This document shows positions 1 to 5,819 of a stretch of DNA of 9,009 nucleotides, piece by piece. Under the pieces are notes generated by a model, which was given only the letters and a program-made list of their open reading frames with translations, was not told the origin of the DNA and searched no databases. The stretch's first letter is position 1. Each line of letters opens with the position of its first letter. Both the position numbers and the translations under genes were made by a program. The DNA lies in contig JACRLS010000066.1 in assembly GCA_016235225.1 (NCBI GenBank), positions 1 to 9,009 of the forward strand. The letters run 5' to 3'. Source of the stretch: Nitrospirota bacterium. GTDB lineage: Bacteria; Nitrospirota; Nitrospiria; Nitrospirales; Nitrospiraceae.

Positions 1-169
1 CCGGATGAATCTTGGCCCGCTTGCGAATGCGGGCCGAGGCCCCCCGCGGCACGGCCCGGGATCGTTCCAGCGCCTCACAGGCCAGGAGCTCGACTTCCAG
101 CCAGATCTCATACTTCCGTTGCAGCTCCCAGATCGTTTTCATCTGGGGGCGGGTGTATCTATCAATCAT
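1..169 (-). CDS. purB: Adenylosuccinate lyase, N-terminal fragment (runs off left edge)
   Basis: Adenylosuccinate lyase acts twice in purine synthesis, cleaving SAICAR to AICAR and adenylosuccinate to AMP, each time releasing fumarate, in the cytoplasm. Only the first 56 codons are inside the window. The protein begins MIDRYTRPQMKTIWELQ and continues with YEIWLEVELLACEAL, which matches the well-known start of bacterial PurB (M-I-x-R-Y-T-x-P-x-M-x-x-I-W, then W-L-x-V-E). The catalytic residues lie further on and are not visible. The start is the ATG whose A is at 169. Only a weak GA-rich ribosome binding site (GACGAGA) precedes it. The gene follows nusB in the same direction across a 112-base spacer full of short repeats, so it could be the last gene of the rib-nusB transcript or have its own promoter. 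I see no clear promoter. Identity rests on the N-terminus alone but is distinctive. Confidence 0.85.
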   Translation of the reverse strand, partial: MIDRYTRPQMKTIWELQRKYEIWLEVELLACEALERSRAVPRGASARIRKRAKIHP

Positions 170-195
170 TGTTTTCTCGTCGTTCAGTTTCGGAA

Positions 196-294
196 TCTGT
201 TGATCTGTCGATCTGATGAATGGCCCGAACTTCAGAAAAATCAACAGATCATCAGATCAACAGATGCTTCTGTCTCACGCTTCACGCTTTACGC
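196..294. repeat. Inverted 8-base-unit repeats plus tandem heptads between nusB and purB
   Basis: Two 24-base arms, 196-219 and 241-264, are inverted copies of each other with 21 of 24 positions matching and a 21-base loop between them. Each arm is itself built from an 8-base unit of the type CAGATCAA (for example at 245-252, 253-260 and, degenerate, 261-268). Next to it at 274-294 are three near-identical heptads, CTCACGC, TTCACGC and TTTACGC, which run across the nusB stop codon. The structure could form an RNA hairpin between the two genes. It is not a standard terminator, because no T-run follows the hairpin on the minus strand. The rest of the spacer holds nothing I recognise. Confidence 0.7.
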
Positions 295-776
295 GCACTC
301 TCCGCTTCCGCCCGCTTCGCGGCCAGCCGGGGTTCGTCACGCAAAATGCGATCGAGGATCCCGTTCACAAATGCCTTGCCCTCCTCATCCGCGAACTTCT
401 TCGCCAGTTCGATCGCCTCATCGATCGTCACCTTCGCGGGAATCTCGGGCATCCAGAGGAGTTCGTACAGCGCGGCCCGGAGGATGTTGCGATCCACGAT
501 CGGCATGCGACTCACTTTCCAATTGGTCGCCGCCGCCCCGAGCAGCGCATCCAGCTCCTTGCCGTGCTTCATCACGCCCTGCAGCAACTGTTCGGCAAAT
601 TGCCTGGCCTCATCAGAAACCTTCTGCTGCTCCCAGAACTGCTCGAGCCAGTGACGGGTATGGCCGTGAATGTCCCACTGGAACAAGAGCTGGAGCGCGC
701 GTTCGCGGGCCTGACGGCGGCTACTCACAACCGGCCTCTGGTCTTCTGATACGACAATGGCACTCGCACCGCTCAT
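282..776 (-). CDS. nusB: Transcription antitermination factor NusB
   Basis: NusB binds the boxA RNA element together with NusE (ribosomal protein S10) and supports antitermination of rRNA transcription. The 164-residue product is an all-helical NusB protein. SSRRQARERALQLLFQWD (residues 18-35) is the arginine-rich first helix used for RNA binding. VDRNILRAALYELLWMPEIP (94-113) and KVTIDEAIELAKKFADEEG (115-133), followed by FVNGILDRIL (136-145), are the family's conserved C-terminal helices. About 18 residues precede the usual start of the fold, making it slightly longer than E. coli NusB. The ATG start at 776 lies one base beyond the ribH stop codon (TGA-C-ATG) and has no evident ribosome binding site, so it is probably translated by coupling to ribH. 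The last codons overlap a tandem heptad repeat. Start and identity are both well supported. Confidence 0.95.
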   Translation of the reverse strand: MSGASAIVVSEDQRPVVSSRRQARERALQLLFQWDIHGHTRHWLEQFWEQQKVSDEARQFAEQLLQGVMKHGKELDALLGAAATNWKVSRMPIVDRNILRAALYELLWMPEIPAKVTIDEAIELAKKFADEEGKAFVNGILDRILRDEPRLAAKRAEAESARKA

Positions 777-777
777 G

Positions 778-1287
778 TCATCGACGACGTGCCCGGCGCG
801 AGCGGATTCCCGGCCCTGGCGTGCCCCCTAATCGCTTCATCAGATCGGCCATCTCGATGGCGGTGCGCGCCGCCTCCGTCCCTCGATTCCGTTCCGGCGG
901 GCCGGCCCGTTCCATCGCCTGCTCCACCGTGTCCGTTGTCAAGACCCCGAACACCACGGGCAGATCGCTCTCCCAGGCCGCCTGCGCGATCCCGCGACTG
1001 ACTTCGGCGCTGATGTACTCAAAGTGGGGGGTCTCCCCGCGAATGACCGCCCCCAGACAAATCACGGCATCACATCGACGGCTTCGGGCAAGACGCCGCG
1101 CCGCGATCGGAATCTCGAAGGCACCCGGGACCCGGACTACCTCAATCTGTTCCTCGGCCGCTCCGGCTTTGGTCAGTGCATCCAGAGCCGCCGCCAACAG
1201 CTGGCCCGTCACGAAGTCATTGAACCGGCTGACCACGATTCCGAAATGGAGCCCCTTCGCGTCGTGATGGCCCTCGATCTCCTTCAT
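778..1287 (-). CDS. ribH: 6,7-dimethyl-8-ribityllumazine synthase (riboflavin synthase beta chain)
   Basis: RibH condenses 5-amino-6-ribitylamino-uracil with 3,4-dihydroxy-2-butanone 4-phosphate to give the lumazine precursor of riboflavin. It normally assembles as a pentamer or a 60-subunit shell. Over 169 residues the family landmarks are in place: SRFND (20-24, substrate ring stacking), PGAFEIP (54-60), GAVIRGETPHFEYI (79-92) with the catalytic His88, and FGVLTTDTVEQAMERAG (113-129) with Arg127. The usual NKG motif reads NRG (134-136), a conservative change. A basic tail ending RRARRR extends beyond the family's normal end. I chose the ATG at 1287 because GGGAG sits six bases upstream. A GTG at 1305 would add six residues but has a poorer binding site. 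The gene is downstream of ribBA across an unusual 324-base gap, and the nusB start follows its stop by one base. Confidence 0.95.
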   Translation of the reverse strand: MKEIEGHHDAKGLHFGIVVSRFNDFVTGQLLAAALDALTKAGAAEEQIEVVRVPGAFEIPIAARRLARSRRCDAVICLGAVIRGETPHFEYISAEVSRGIAQAAWESDLPVVFGVLTTDTVEQAMERAGPPERNRGTEAARTAIEMADLMKRLGGTPGPGIRSRRARRR

Positions 1288-1332
1288 CCCACTCTCCCTC
1301 GGCACATTCTCACTTTCACGCCCCCTCGCACT

Positions 1333-1610
1333 TGGCTCATCGGCAGACTGCCCTTGGCTGCGCGCTTTGAGTGACGGGCGAGCACACTTGATGGCGGCAA
1401 GTTTGTCATCCTCTGGGGAGCTGGCCGGCTATCCCCCACTGCGCGCGCCCAACGAGGGGAGTCGAATTCACCCTCCCACCCCGCGGACGCCGAGGCGTTC
1501 GCTTTCCCGGCGACCGCGCGTTGCGCGAGCACAGAGGATAGCCGTCCAGCTCCCCACACATTGGCAACACACACCTCATGTAAGCCTCGCGGCAGTCTGC
1601 CGACGAACCA
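1333..1610. repeat. Nested inverted-repeat element filling the ribBA-ribH gap
   Basis: The 324 bases between ribBA and ribH hold no gene that I can support. They do hold two nested inverted repeats. The outer arms, 1333-1352 and 1591-1610, match at 18 of 20 positions (core CGGCAGACTGCC). The inner arms, 1415-1434 and 1536-1555, match at 19 of 20 (core GGGGAGCTGG). Between the inner arms there is further imperfect symmetry and a small hairpin at about 1484-1499 (GACGCC, GA, GGCGTT). The right outer arm ends one base short of the ribBA stop codon. The gaps from outer to inner arm differ (62 and 35 bases), so it is not one continuous palindrome. It could be a non-autonomous mobile element of MITE type or a folded RNA inside the operon. 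The sequence alone does not decide. Confidence 0.6.
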
Positions 1611-1611
1611 T

Positions 1612-2820
1612 TCACACCTTCCTCAAGAGGTGCCCCAACTTCGTCTTCTTCGTCCGCAGATAGCGCACGTTGGCCGCCCGAGGCGGGGTCTCGATCGGCA
1701 CGCGCTCCACCACTCGGAGCCCATAGCCTTCGATCCCGACAATCTTTCTGGGGTTATTGGTGATCAGCCGAATCTGGTGCAACCCCAGCTGTGCCAGGAT
1801 CTGCGCGCCCACGCCGTAGTCCCGCAGGTCGGCCTTGAACCCCAGCTTCAGATTGGCCTCGACCGTATCGCTGCCCTTATCCTGCAGCCCATAGGCCTTG
1901 ATCTTGTTCAGCAATCCGATGCCGCGTCCTTCCTGATTCAGGTAGAGCAGCACGCCGCGTCCTTCCTGCTCAATCGTCTCCATCGCGCGATGGAGCTGAT
2001 CGCGGCAGTCGCACCGCAAGGATCCCAAGGCATCCGCGGTCAGACAGCCTGAGTGAACACGCACCAGCGTCGGCCCGCCGCCATTGACCCGCCCCTTGAC
2101 CAGCGCGATATGCGTCACGCCGTCGCACTCATCTTCGAAGGCGACGGCTTCGAACTCTCCGAACACCGTCGGGAGACGCGCGCCCGCCACCCGCCGCACG
2201 AAGGTTTCGCGGCGCATGCGGTATTCGATCAACGCCTTGATCGTCACGATCTTGAGCCGATGCCGGCGGCCAAACTCCAGCAAATGGGGAACCCGCGCCA
2301 TCGTCCCGTCGTCGTTCATGATTTCGCAGATCACCGCCGCCGGAACATGTCCCGCTAACCGCGCCAGATCGACCGACCCTTCCGTTTGCCCGGCCCGTCT
2401 CAACACGCCGCCCGCCTGGGCCTTGAGGGGAAAAATGTGACCAGGGCGCGCCAGATCGGGCGGTTTCGTTTTCGGATCAATGGCGACGCGGATGGTGGTC
2501 GCGCGGTCCGCGGCCGAGATGCCGGTGGTGATGCCGTGCCGGGCATCGATCGAGACGGTAAAGGCCGTGCCGAAGCTTGCGGTGTTCTCTGCCGACTGCG
2601 GGGGAAGCTGCAGATCTTCAACCCGTTGGGGGCTCAGGGCCAGGCAGATCAGTCCTCGCCCATACCTGGCCATGAAGTTGATGGCTTGCGGCGTGATCTT
2701 CTGAGCCGAGCACACGAGATCGCCTTCATTCTCCCACTCCTCGTCATCCACGAGAATGACAAAGCGTCCCCTCTTGAAGTCTTTCACCGCGTCATCGATG
2801 GAACTGAACGGACGACTCAT
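1612..2820 (-). CDS. ribBA: Bifunctional RibBA: DHBP synthase (altered active site) / GTP cyclohydrolase II
   Basis: RibBA proteins carry both entry enzymes of riboflavin synthesis: an N-terminal 3,4-dihydroxy-2-butanone 4-phosphate synthase, acting on ribulose 5-phosphate, and a C-terminal GTP cyclohydrolase II. In this 402-residue protein the first half (about 1-200) shows DDEEWENEGDL (25-35), TGISAADRATT (99-109), GHIFPL (127-132) and CEIMNDDG (165-172). The second half (about 205-402) shows the zinc cysteines 259, 270 and 272 (HSGCLTADALGSLRCDC), QEGRGIGL (296-303), the catalytic tyrosine in KIKAYGLQ (Tyr310) and TNNPRK (354-359), so this half looks intact. In the RibB half two active-site positions are changed: the usual Arg of RENEGD is Trp29 and the usual catalytic His of GHTE is Gln145. 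The ATG at 2820 has GGGAG nine bases upstream. The gene is downstream of the transporter with 67 bases between. Confidence 0.93.
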   Translation of the reverse strand: MSRPFSSIDDAVKDFKRGRFVILVDDEEWENEGDLVCSAQKITPQAINFMARYGRGLICLALSPQRVEDLQLPPQSAENTASFGTAFTVSIDARHGITTGISAADRATTIRVAIDPKTKPPDLARPGHIFPLKAQAGGVLRRAGQTEGSVDLARLAGHVPAAVICEIMNDDGTMARVPHLLEFGRRHRLKIVTIKALIEYRMRRETFVRRVAGARLPTVFGEFEAVAFEDECDGVTHIALVKGRVNGGGPTLVRVHSGCLTADALGSLRCDCRDQLHRAMETIEQEGRGVLLYLNQEGRGIGLLNKIKAYGLQDKGSDTVEANLKLGFKADLRDYGVGAQILAQLGLHQIRLITNNPRKIVGIEGYGLRVVERVPIETPPRAANVRYLRTKKTKLGHLLRKV

Positions 2821-2887
2821 TCAATCACACTCCCGTCACACACTCGATCAGAAACGTGAAGTACGTTAGGCCCGGCCCCCCATCCTG

Positions 2888-4126
2888 TCAATGAGAAAAG
2901 CTCCTCACCTGTCCCAACTCCGCCATCCGATGTCGTCGCGTCTGCCACAGCACACTTACCGTGGCCACGAGACACAGGACGGCAGGGATCAGAAACCCTC
3001 CGCGGAAGCTTCCGGTCGCCTCTTTCAGCAGGCCAAACAACAGCGGGAGCACAAACCCGCCGAGGGCCCCTGCTGCGCCGATGACGCCGGTGGCGGCGCC
3101 CATCTGATCTCCGAACCGGTCACCCACCAACCTGAACACGACGCCGTTCCCGAACCCGAACGCCGTGACGATGGCCACACTCAGTGTCAGCATCGGCACC
3201 AGCGCGGGCATGGCGCTCACGACGAGGAGCAGGACCAGGAGCAACGGGAAGAGCCCACGCAGCACGGTCAGTGCTCCGACACGATCCGCGACCAAGCCGC
3301 CGACCGGGCGGATCAGGCTGCCTCCGAGCCCACACAGGGCGGTGATAGTCCCTGCCTCCACCAAACTCAGGCCGTACTGATCCCTGAACAGGATCGGGAG
3401 GTAGCTCGACAATCCGACGAAGCCACCGAAGGTCACCGCATACAGCGAACTCAATTCGTAGAGTCGAGGCTGCCTGGTCAGTCTGGCCAGTCTGGCCAGT
3501 GCGCCGACCCGAGGGTCTTCCGGAGCGCGCCGCGGCGCGGGATCATCCGGCTGCACCAACAGTGCGAAAGCGACACAGGAGACCACGACCGCACAGAGCA
3601 TAAGCCCGCAGACTCCACGCCAGCCCAGAGGTTCCGCCAGACGCGGGGCGAACAGGAAGGCTAGGACCGTCCCGCTGTTCGCGGACGCCGCAATCCCCAT
3701 CGCCAGTCCCTGGCTCTCCGGTGGATAGGACCGACTTGCGAGCGGGAGCGCAATAGCAAAGCTGGCTCCGGCGGCGCCGAGCAACAGGGCCACACCCAAG
3801 AGGTGATTGAAGGTCGTCACGCCCACCCAGCCCCACAGTAGAACCAGAGCCTGAGCCATGAGCAGCGCCAACCCCACTGTCTTGGAGCCCACCCGGTCAT
3901 TCCACAGTCCAACCGGGATTCTGAGCAAGGCCCCACCGAGCAAGGGAAGGGCCACTAACAGGCCCTTCTGGCTGGCAGAGAGACCGAACTCCTCCGCCAT
4001 CGTCACACTCAGGGCTCCGATCAGGAGCCACACCATGAAGCTGACTTCAAAATGGAGCCAGGCCCCGACCAAGGAAGGCCAGTGCCCTGATTTGATCGCC
4101 GCCATCAAGTTCGTGCGGTTTGTCAT
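2888..4126 (-). CDS. Nitrate/nitrite transporter, NNP family of the major facilitator superfamily
   Basis: This is a polytopic inner-membrane protein of 412 residues with about 12 hydrophobic segments, of the nitrate/nitrite porter (NarK/NasA) family. The two arginines that bind nitrate in NarK structures are in place: Arg69 in GGALLRIP (helix 2) and Arg273 in GGSLIRPVGG (helix 8). The glycine-rich family motifs are seen at SQGLAMGIAASANSGTVL (138-155) and FGFGNGVVFRLV (323-334). The wording is closer to single-unit NasA-type importers than to enterobacterial NarK. I start at the ATG at 4126 (MTNRTN), which places SGHW about 13 residues in, as in relatives. The frame is open upstream to an ATG at 4147 and to a TTG at 4219 that has GGGAGG nearby, but the longer forms would overlap the likely promoter. 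Import versus exchange, and nitrate versus nitrite, cannot be settled here. Confidence 0.85.
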   Translation of the reverse strand: MTNRTNLMAAIKSGHWPSLVGAWLHFEVSFMVWLLIGALSVTMAEEFGLSASQKGLLVALPLLGGALLRIPVGLWNDRVGSKTVGLALLMAQALVLLWGWVGVTTFNHLLGVALLLGAAGASFAIALPLASRSYPPESQGLAMGIAASANSGTVLAFLFAPRLAEPLGWRGVCGLMLCAVVVSCVAFALLVQPDDPAPRRAPEDPRVGALARLARLTRQPRLYELSSLYAVTFGGFVGLSSYLPILFRDQYGLSLVEAGTITALCGLGGSLIRPVGGLVADRVGALTVLRGLFPLLLVLLLVVSAMPALVPMLTLSVAIVTAFGFGNGVVFRLVGDRFGDQMGAATGVIGAAGALGGFVLPLLFGLLKEATGSFRGGFLIPAVLCLVATVSVLWQTRRHRMAELGQVRSFSH

Positions 4127-4189
4127 TCCAATCGACGCGCCGAACATGCGCAAGCCGAGCCCCCCGAGGAGAATTTGAGCCGAATGGTC

Positions 4190-4219
4190 ACTATAGACGA
4201 TGGCCGCCGAGAGGCGCAA
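4190..4219 (-). promoter_or_regulatory. Possible sigma-70-type promoter of the transporter-rib transcript
   Basis: On the minus strand TATAGT (4195-4190, five of six to the -10 consensus) lies 18 bases after TTGCGC (4219-4214, a weak -35). Transcription would begin near 4183, about 57 bases ahead of the ATG at 4126. If the TTG at 4219 were the true start of the transporter, this site would be internal to the gene and not its promoter. Confidence 0.4.
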
Positions 4220-4234
4220 GCCGCCCCTCCCGCG

Positions 4235-4263
4235 TTGTTCTGTTGCCTCCGTCCGTTTATAAT
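4235..4263 (+). promoter_or_regulatory. Sigma-70-type promoter of rpoH
   Basis: A perfect TATAAT (4258-4263) lies 17 bases after TTGTTC (4235-4240, three of six to the -35 consensus). Transcription would start near 4270, giving a leader of about 29 bases before the rpoH ATG at 4299. That leader has no clear ribosome binding site. The promoter is divergent from the transporter promoter, so the two transcription units share about 80 bases of control region. Confidence 0.6.
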
Positions 4264-4298
4264 CGCGAAGTCACACGGGCTCCCGCGATGCTCCCACG

Positions 4299-5048
4299 AT
4301 GACGAAACCATCAGGCAAACTGACAGCCGACGAACCACCGGATTCCGAAGAAGACCCCTGGGATTTGGAGGAGGAGGCCCATCTCCCAGCCTCCGTTGAT
4401 CTGACCGGGGCTCCCGTTGACATCACCGACCCGCCCGTTCCCACCGCAACAGAGGTCTCCCCCGCTGCCGAGACCGCCTCGCTCGTTCCCACGACCACAC
4501 TGCAGCGGTATCTGGCTGAAGTGCGACGGTACCCGTTCCTCTCCAAGGAGGAAGAACTCCGGCTCTTTCACGAGTATCAGGTGAAAGGGAGTCGAGAGGC
4601 GGCGGTGACCTTGATCATGTCCAATCTGCGCGTCTCGATCTCGATCGCCGCGGAATACCTGCACACCGGTGCCGACCACATGGATCTGATTCAGGAAGGC
4701 AACGTCGGACTGATGCAGGCCATCCGAAAGTTCGATCCTGCGAAGAACGTTCGATTCTATGCCTATGCCGCGTGGTGGGTGAGAGCCTATATCCTCCGGT
4801 ATCTGCTGAACAACTACCGGCTGGTCAAGATCGGCACCACTCAGGATCAACGCAAGCTCTTCTATAACCTCAAGAAAGAGAAGACCAAGCTCGAGCGGGA
4901 GGGATTCGTCCCGGATGCGAAGATGCTCGCCGACCGGCTGAACGTCCGGGAGCGCGATGTCATCGAGATGGACCAGCGGCTCGGCAGTTCCGCAAGAAGC
5001 TGGCCGAGTTCGCCAAGACTCTCGATGAGCGCGAGGAGGACATTCTGA
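4299..5048 (+). CDS. rpoH: Heat-shock sigma factor RpoH (sigma-32), frame broken before region 4
   Basis: Sigma-32 directs RNA polymerase to heat-shock promoters. This frame gives 249 residues. First comes an acidic, proline-rich stretch (1-65), then region 1.2/2 (about 68-175) with DLIQEGNVGLMQAIRKFDP (129-147) and the DNA-melting and -10-recognising stretch around AYAAWWVRAYI (155-165). Next is the RpoH box QRKLFYNLKKEK (184-195), which distinguishes sigma-32 from other sigma factors, and then region 3 to MDQRLGSS (224-231). The last 18 residues are out-of-frame sequence ending in a stop at 5046-5048. Region 4, which reads the -35 element, is encoded immediately downstream in another frame (see the next entry). 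As read, the protein would lack -35 recognition and probably be non-functional. A real deletion, a sequencing or assembly error, and recoding are all possible. The ATG at 4299 follows a good promoter but has no evident ribosome binding site. Confidence 0.85.
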   Translation: MTKPSGKLTADEPPDSEEDPWDLEEEAHLPASVDLTGAPVDITDPPVPTATEVSPAAETASLVPTTTLQRYLAEVRRYPFLSKEEELRLFHEYQVKGSREAAVTLIMSNLRVSISIAAEYLHTGADHMDLIQEGNVGLMQAIRKFDPAKNVRFYAYAAWWVRAYILRYLLNNYRLVKIGTTQDQRKLFYNLKKEKTKLEREGFVPDAKMLADRLNVRERDVIEMDQRLGSSARSWPSSPRLSMSARRTF

Positions 5049-5209
5049 GAAATCGCATCCTTTCGGATACCCCTCTGACACTGGACGATTTGGGTCAAAA
5101 GTATGGGATCACCAAAGAACGGACTCGGCAGCTGGAGGCTCGAATCATCTCGAAACTACGGACGTCCATAAAAAAAGATATCAAAGATTTTGAGCAACTT
5201 CGTGGATAG
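4988..5209 (+). pseudogene. rpoH: Displaced C-terminal part of rpoH (sigma region 4)
   Basis: Read from 4988 in the frame shifted relative to the upstream rpoH frame, 73 codons give FRKKLAEFAKTLDEREEDIL followed by the helix-turn-helix LTLDDLGQKYGITKERTRQL (about 30-49 of this piece), ending at the TAG at 5207-5209. This is sigma region 4 of RpoH, which contacts the -35 element. In E. coli RpoH about 44 residues of variable linker lie between the end of region 3 (REMESR) and the equivalent of this segment. Here they are absent, and MDQRLGS runs straight into FRKKL across a frame change. There is no start codon or binding site at the junction, so I read it as the severed end of the same gene and not as a separate one. 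Confidence 0.8.
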
Positions 5210-5311
5210 AGCCTCGATAGATACTAAAACATTTAATAATTCAATGACTTACAGATTCAGCAACCTCCGCTACTATGCCCAAGATTTCCTGATGTTTTTT
5301 AGAACCCTACC

Positions 5312-5339
5312 CTTGACTCCCGCCTGAATAGAGCTATCT
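5312..5339 (+). promoter_or_regulatory. Candidate sigma-32-type heat-shock promoter of groESL
   Basis: CTTGACT (5312-5318) resembles the sigma-32 -35 element CTTGAAA at five of seven positions, and AGCTATCT (5332-5339), after a 13-base spacer, partly matches the -10 element CCCCATNT. The spacing is what sigma-32 uses. Transcription would start near 5346, leaving a leader of about 113 bases. The leader contains a small imperfect hairpin at 5402-5420 (TAAGG pairing with CCTTA) ahead of the ribosome binding site. The 249-base gap between rpoH and groES holds no CIRCE operator and no clear terminator for rpoH, so read-through from rpoH into groESL is possible. Confidence 0.35.
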
Positions 5340-5458
5340 CCTTCTCCGCTGCTGTGTGAATCCGGACTTTCAGGACTACCCTTCGCCCTCTGTCTTCTCG
5401 ATAAGGCGGGGTTACCCTTAAATGTTCATTACCTAATCTGTCATGAGGAGGAATCGCT

Positions 5459-5761
5459 ATGGCAACTGAGACCAAAGAGAAACCGTCCGCAGCCGCGAAG
5501 GGCTTCCAACCCCTGGGTGATCGTGTGTTCATCACCTATACCGAGGAACTGGAGCGCACCGCCGGTGGTATCTATGTGCCGGATTCGGCCAAAGAAAAGC
5601 CTCAGCGGGGCATGGTACAGGCGGTGGGCAAGGACGTGAAGAACTTGAAGGTGGGCGACCAGGTCCTGTTCGACAAGTATTCCGGCTCCAAGTTGAAGCT
5701 CCAGGACGAGGATTGCCTGATCTTGAAGGAAGAAGATGTCCTGGGGGTATTCACCAGCTAA
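5459..5761 (+). CDS. groES: Co-chaperonin GroES (Cpn10)
   Basis: GroES forms the seven-subunit lid that closes the GroEL folding chamber in the cytoplasm. The 100-residue product has the Cpn10 fold: PLGDRVFI (18-25), the mobile loop that docks onto GroEL at about 29-50 with the hydrophobic contact GGIYVPD (36-42), VGDQVLFDKYSG (62-73) and the C-terminal CLILKEEDVLGV (86-97). About 13 residues at the start (METKEK-like, alanine- and lysine-rich) precede the usual beginning of the family. AGGAGG at 5446-5451, seven bases before the ATG, is a near-ideal ribosome binding site, in keeping with a highly expressed protein. It is followed after 58 bases by groEL and is clearly in one operon with it. 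Nothing suggests a defect. Confidence 0.97.
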   Translation: MATETKEKPSAAAKGFQPLGDRVFITYTEELERTAGGIYVPDSAKEKPQRGMVQAVGKDVKNLKVGDQVLFDKYSGSKLKLQDEDCLILKEEDVLGVFTS

Positions 5762-5819
5762 GCTCCCCCACGTGGACGGGACTAGCTCACGTACATTTTA
5801 ACGTCAAGGGAGGATCACC

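Noticed and set aside
5..1267. Long open frame of 420 codons on the plus strand across the purB, nusB and ribH region
   Set aside because: It lies opposite three well-recognised minus-strand genes, its protein is arginine/serine/proline-rich low-complexity sequence typical of an antisense shadow in GC-rich DNA, and it matches no family I know.
1451..1475. Stretch resembling a tRNA T-arm (GAATTCGACTC on the minus strand)
   Set aside because: The stem and loop lengths are wrong for a T-arm, and no acceptor, D-arm or anticodon arm could be placed around it.
1406..1615. Small open frames on both strands inside the ribBA-ribH gap
   Set aside because: Their sequence is dictated by the inverted repeats, they have no recognisable domain, and several overlap one another in conflicting frames. 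I found no convincing start site.
3480..3500. Perfect nine-base tandem duplication (AGTCTGGCC twice) in the transporter gene
   Set aside because: It stays in frame and only yields the repeated LAR residues in the cytoplasmic loop between helices 6 and 7, a region where length variation is normal.
5260..5455. Possible RNA thermometer pairing CCTCC-like runs (5263-5267, 5338-5349) with the groES ribosome binding site
   Set aside because: The pairing is short, distant and interrupted. Without a folding calculation it is no better than expected by chance.
5210..5458. Search for a CIRCE operator ahead of groES
   Set aside because: No TTAGCACTC / GAGTGCTAA pair or close variant was found by eye in this gap.
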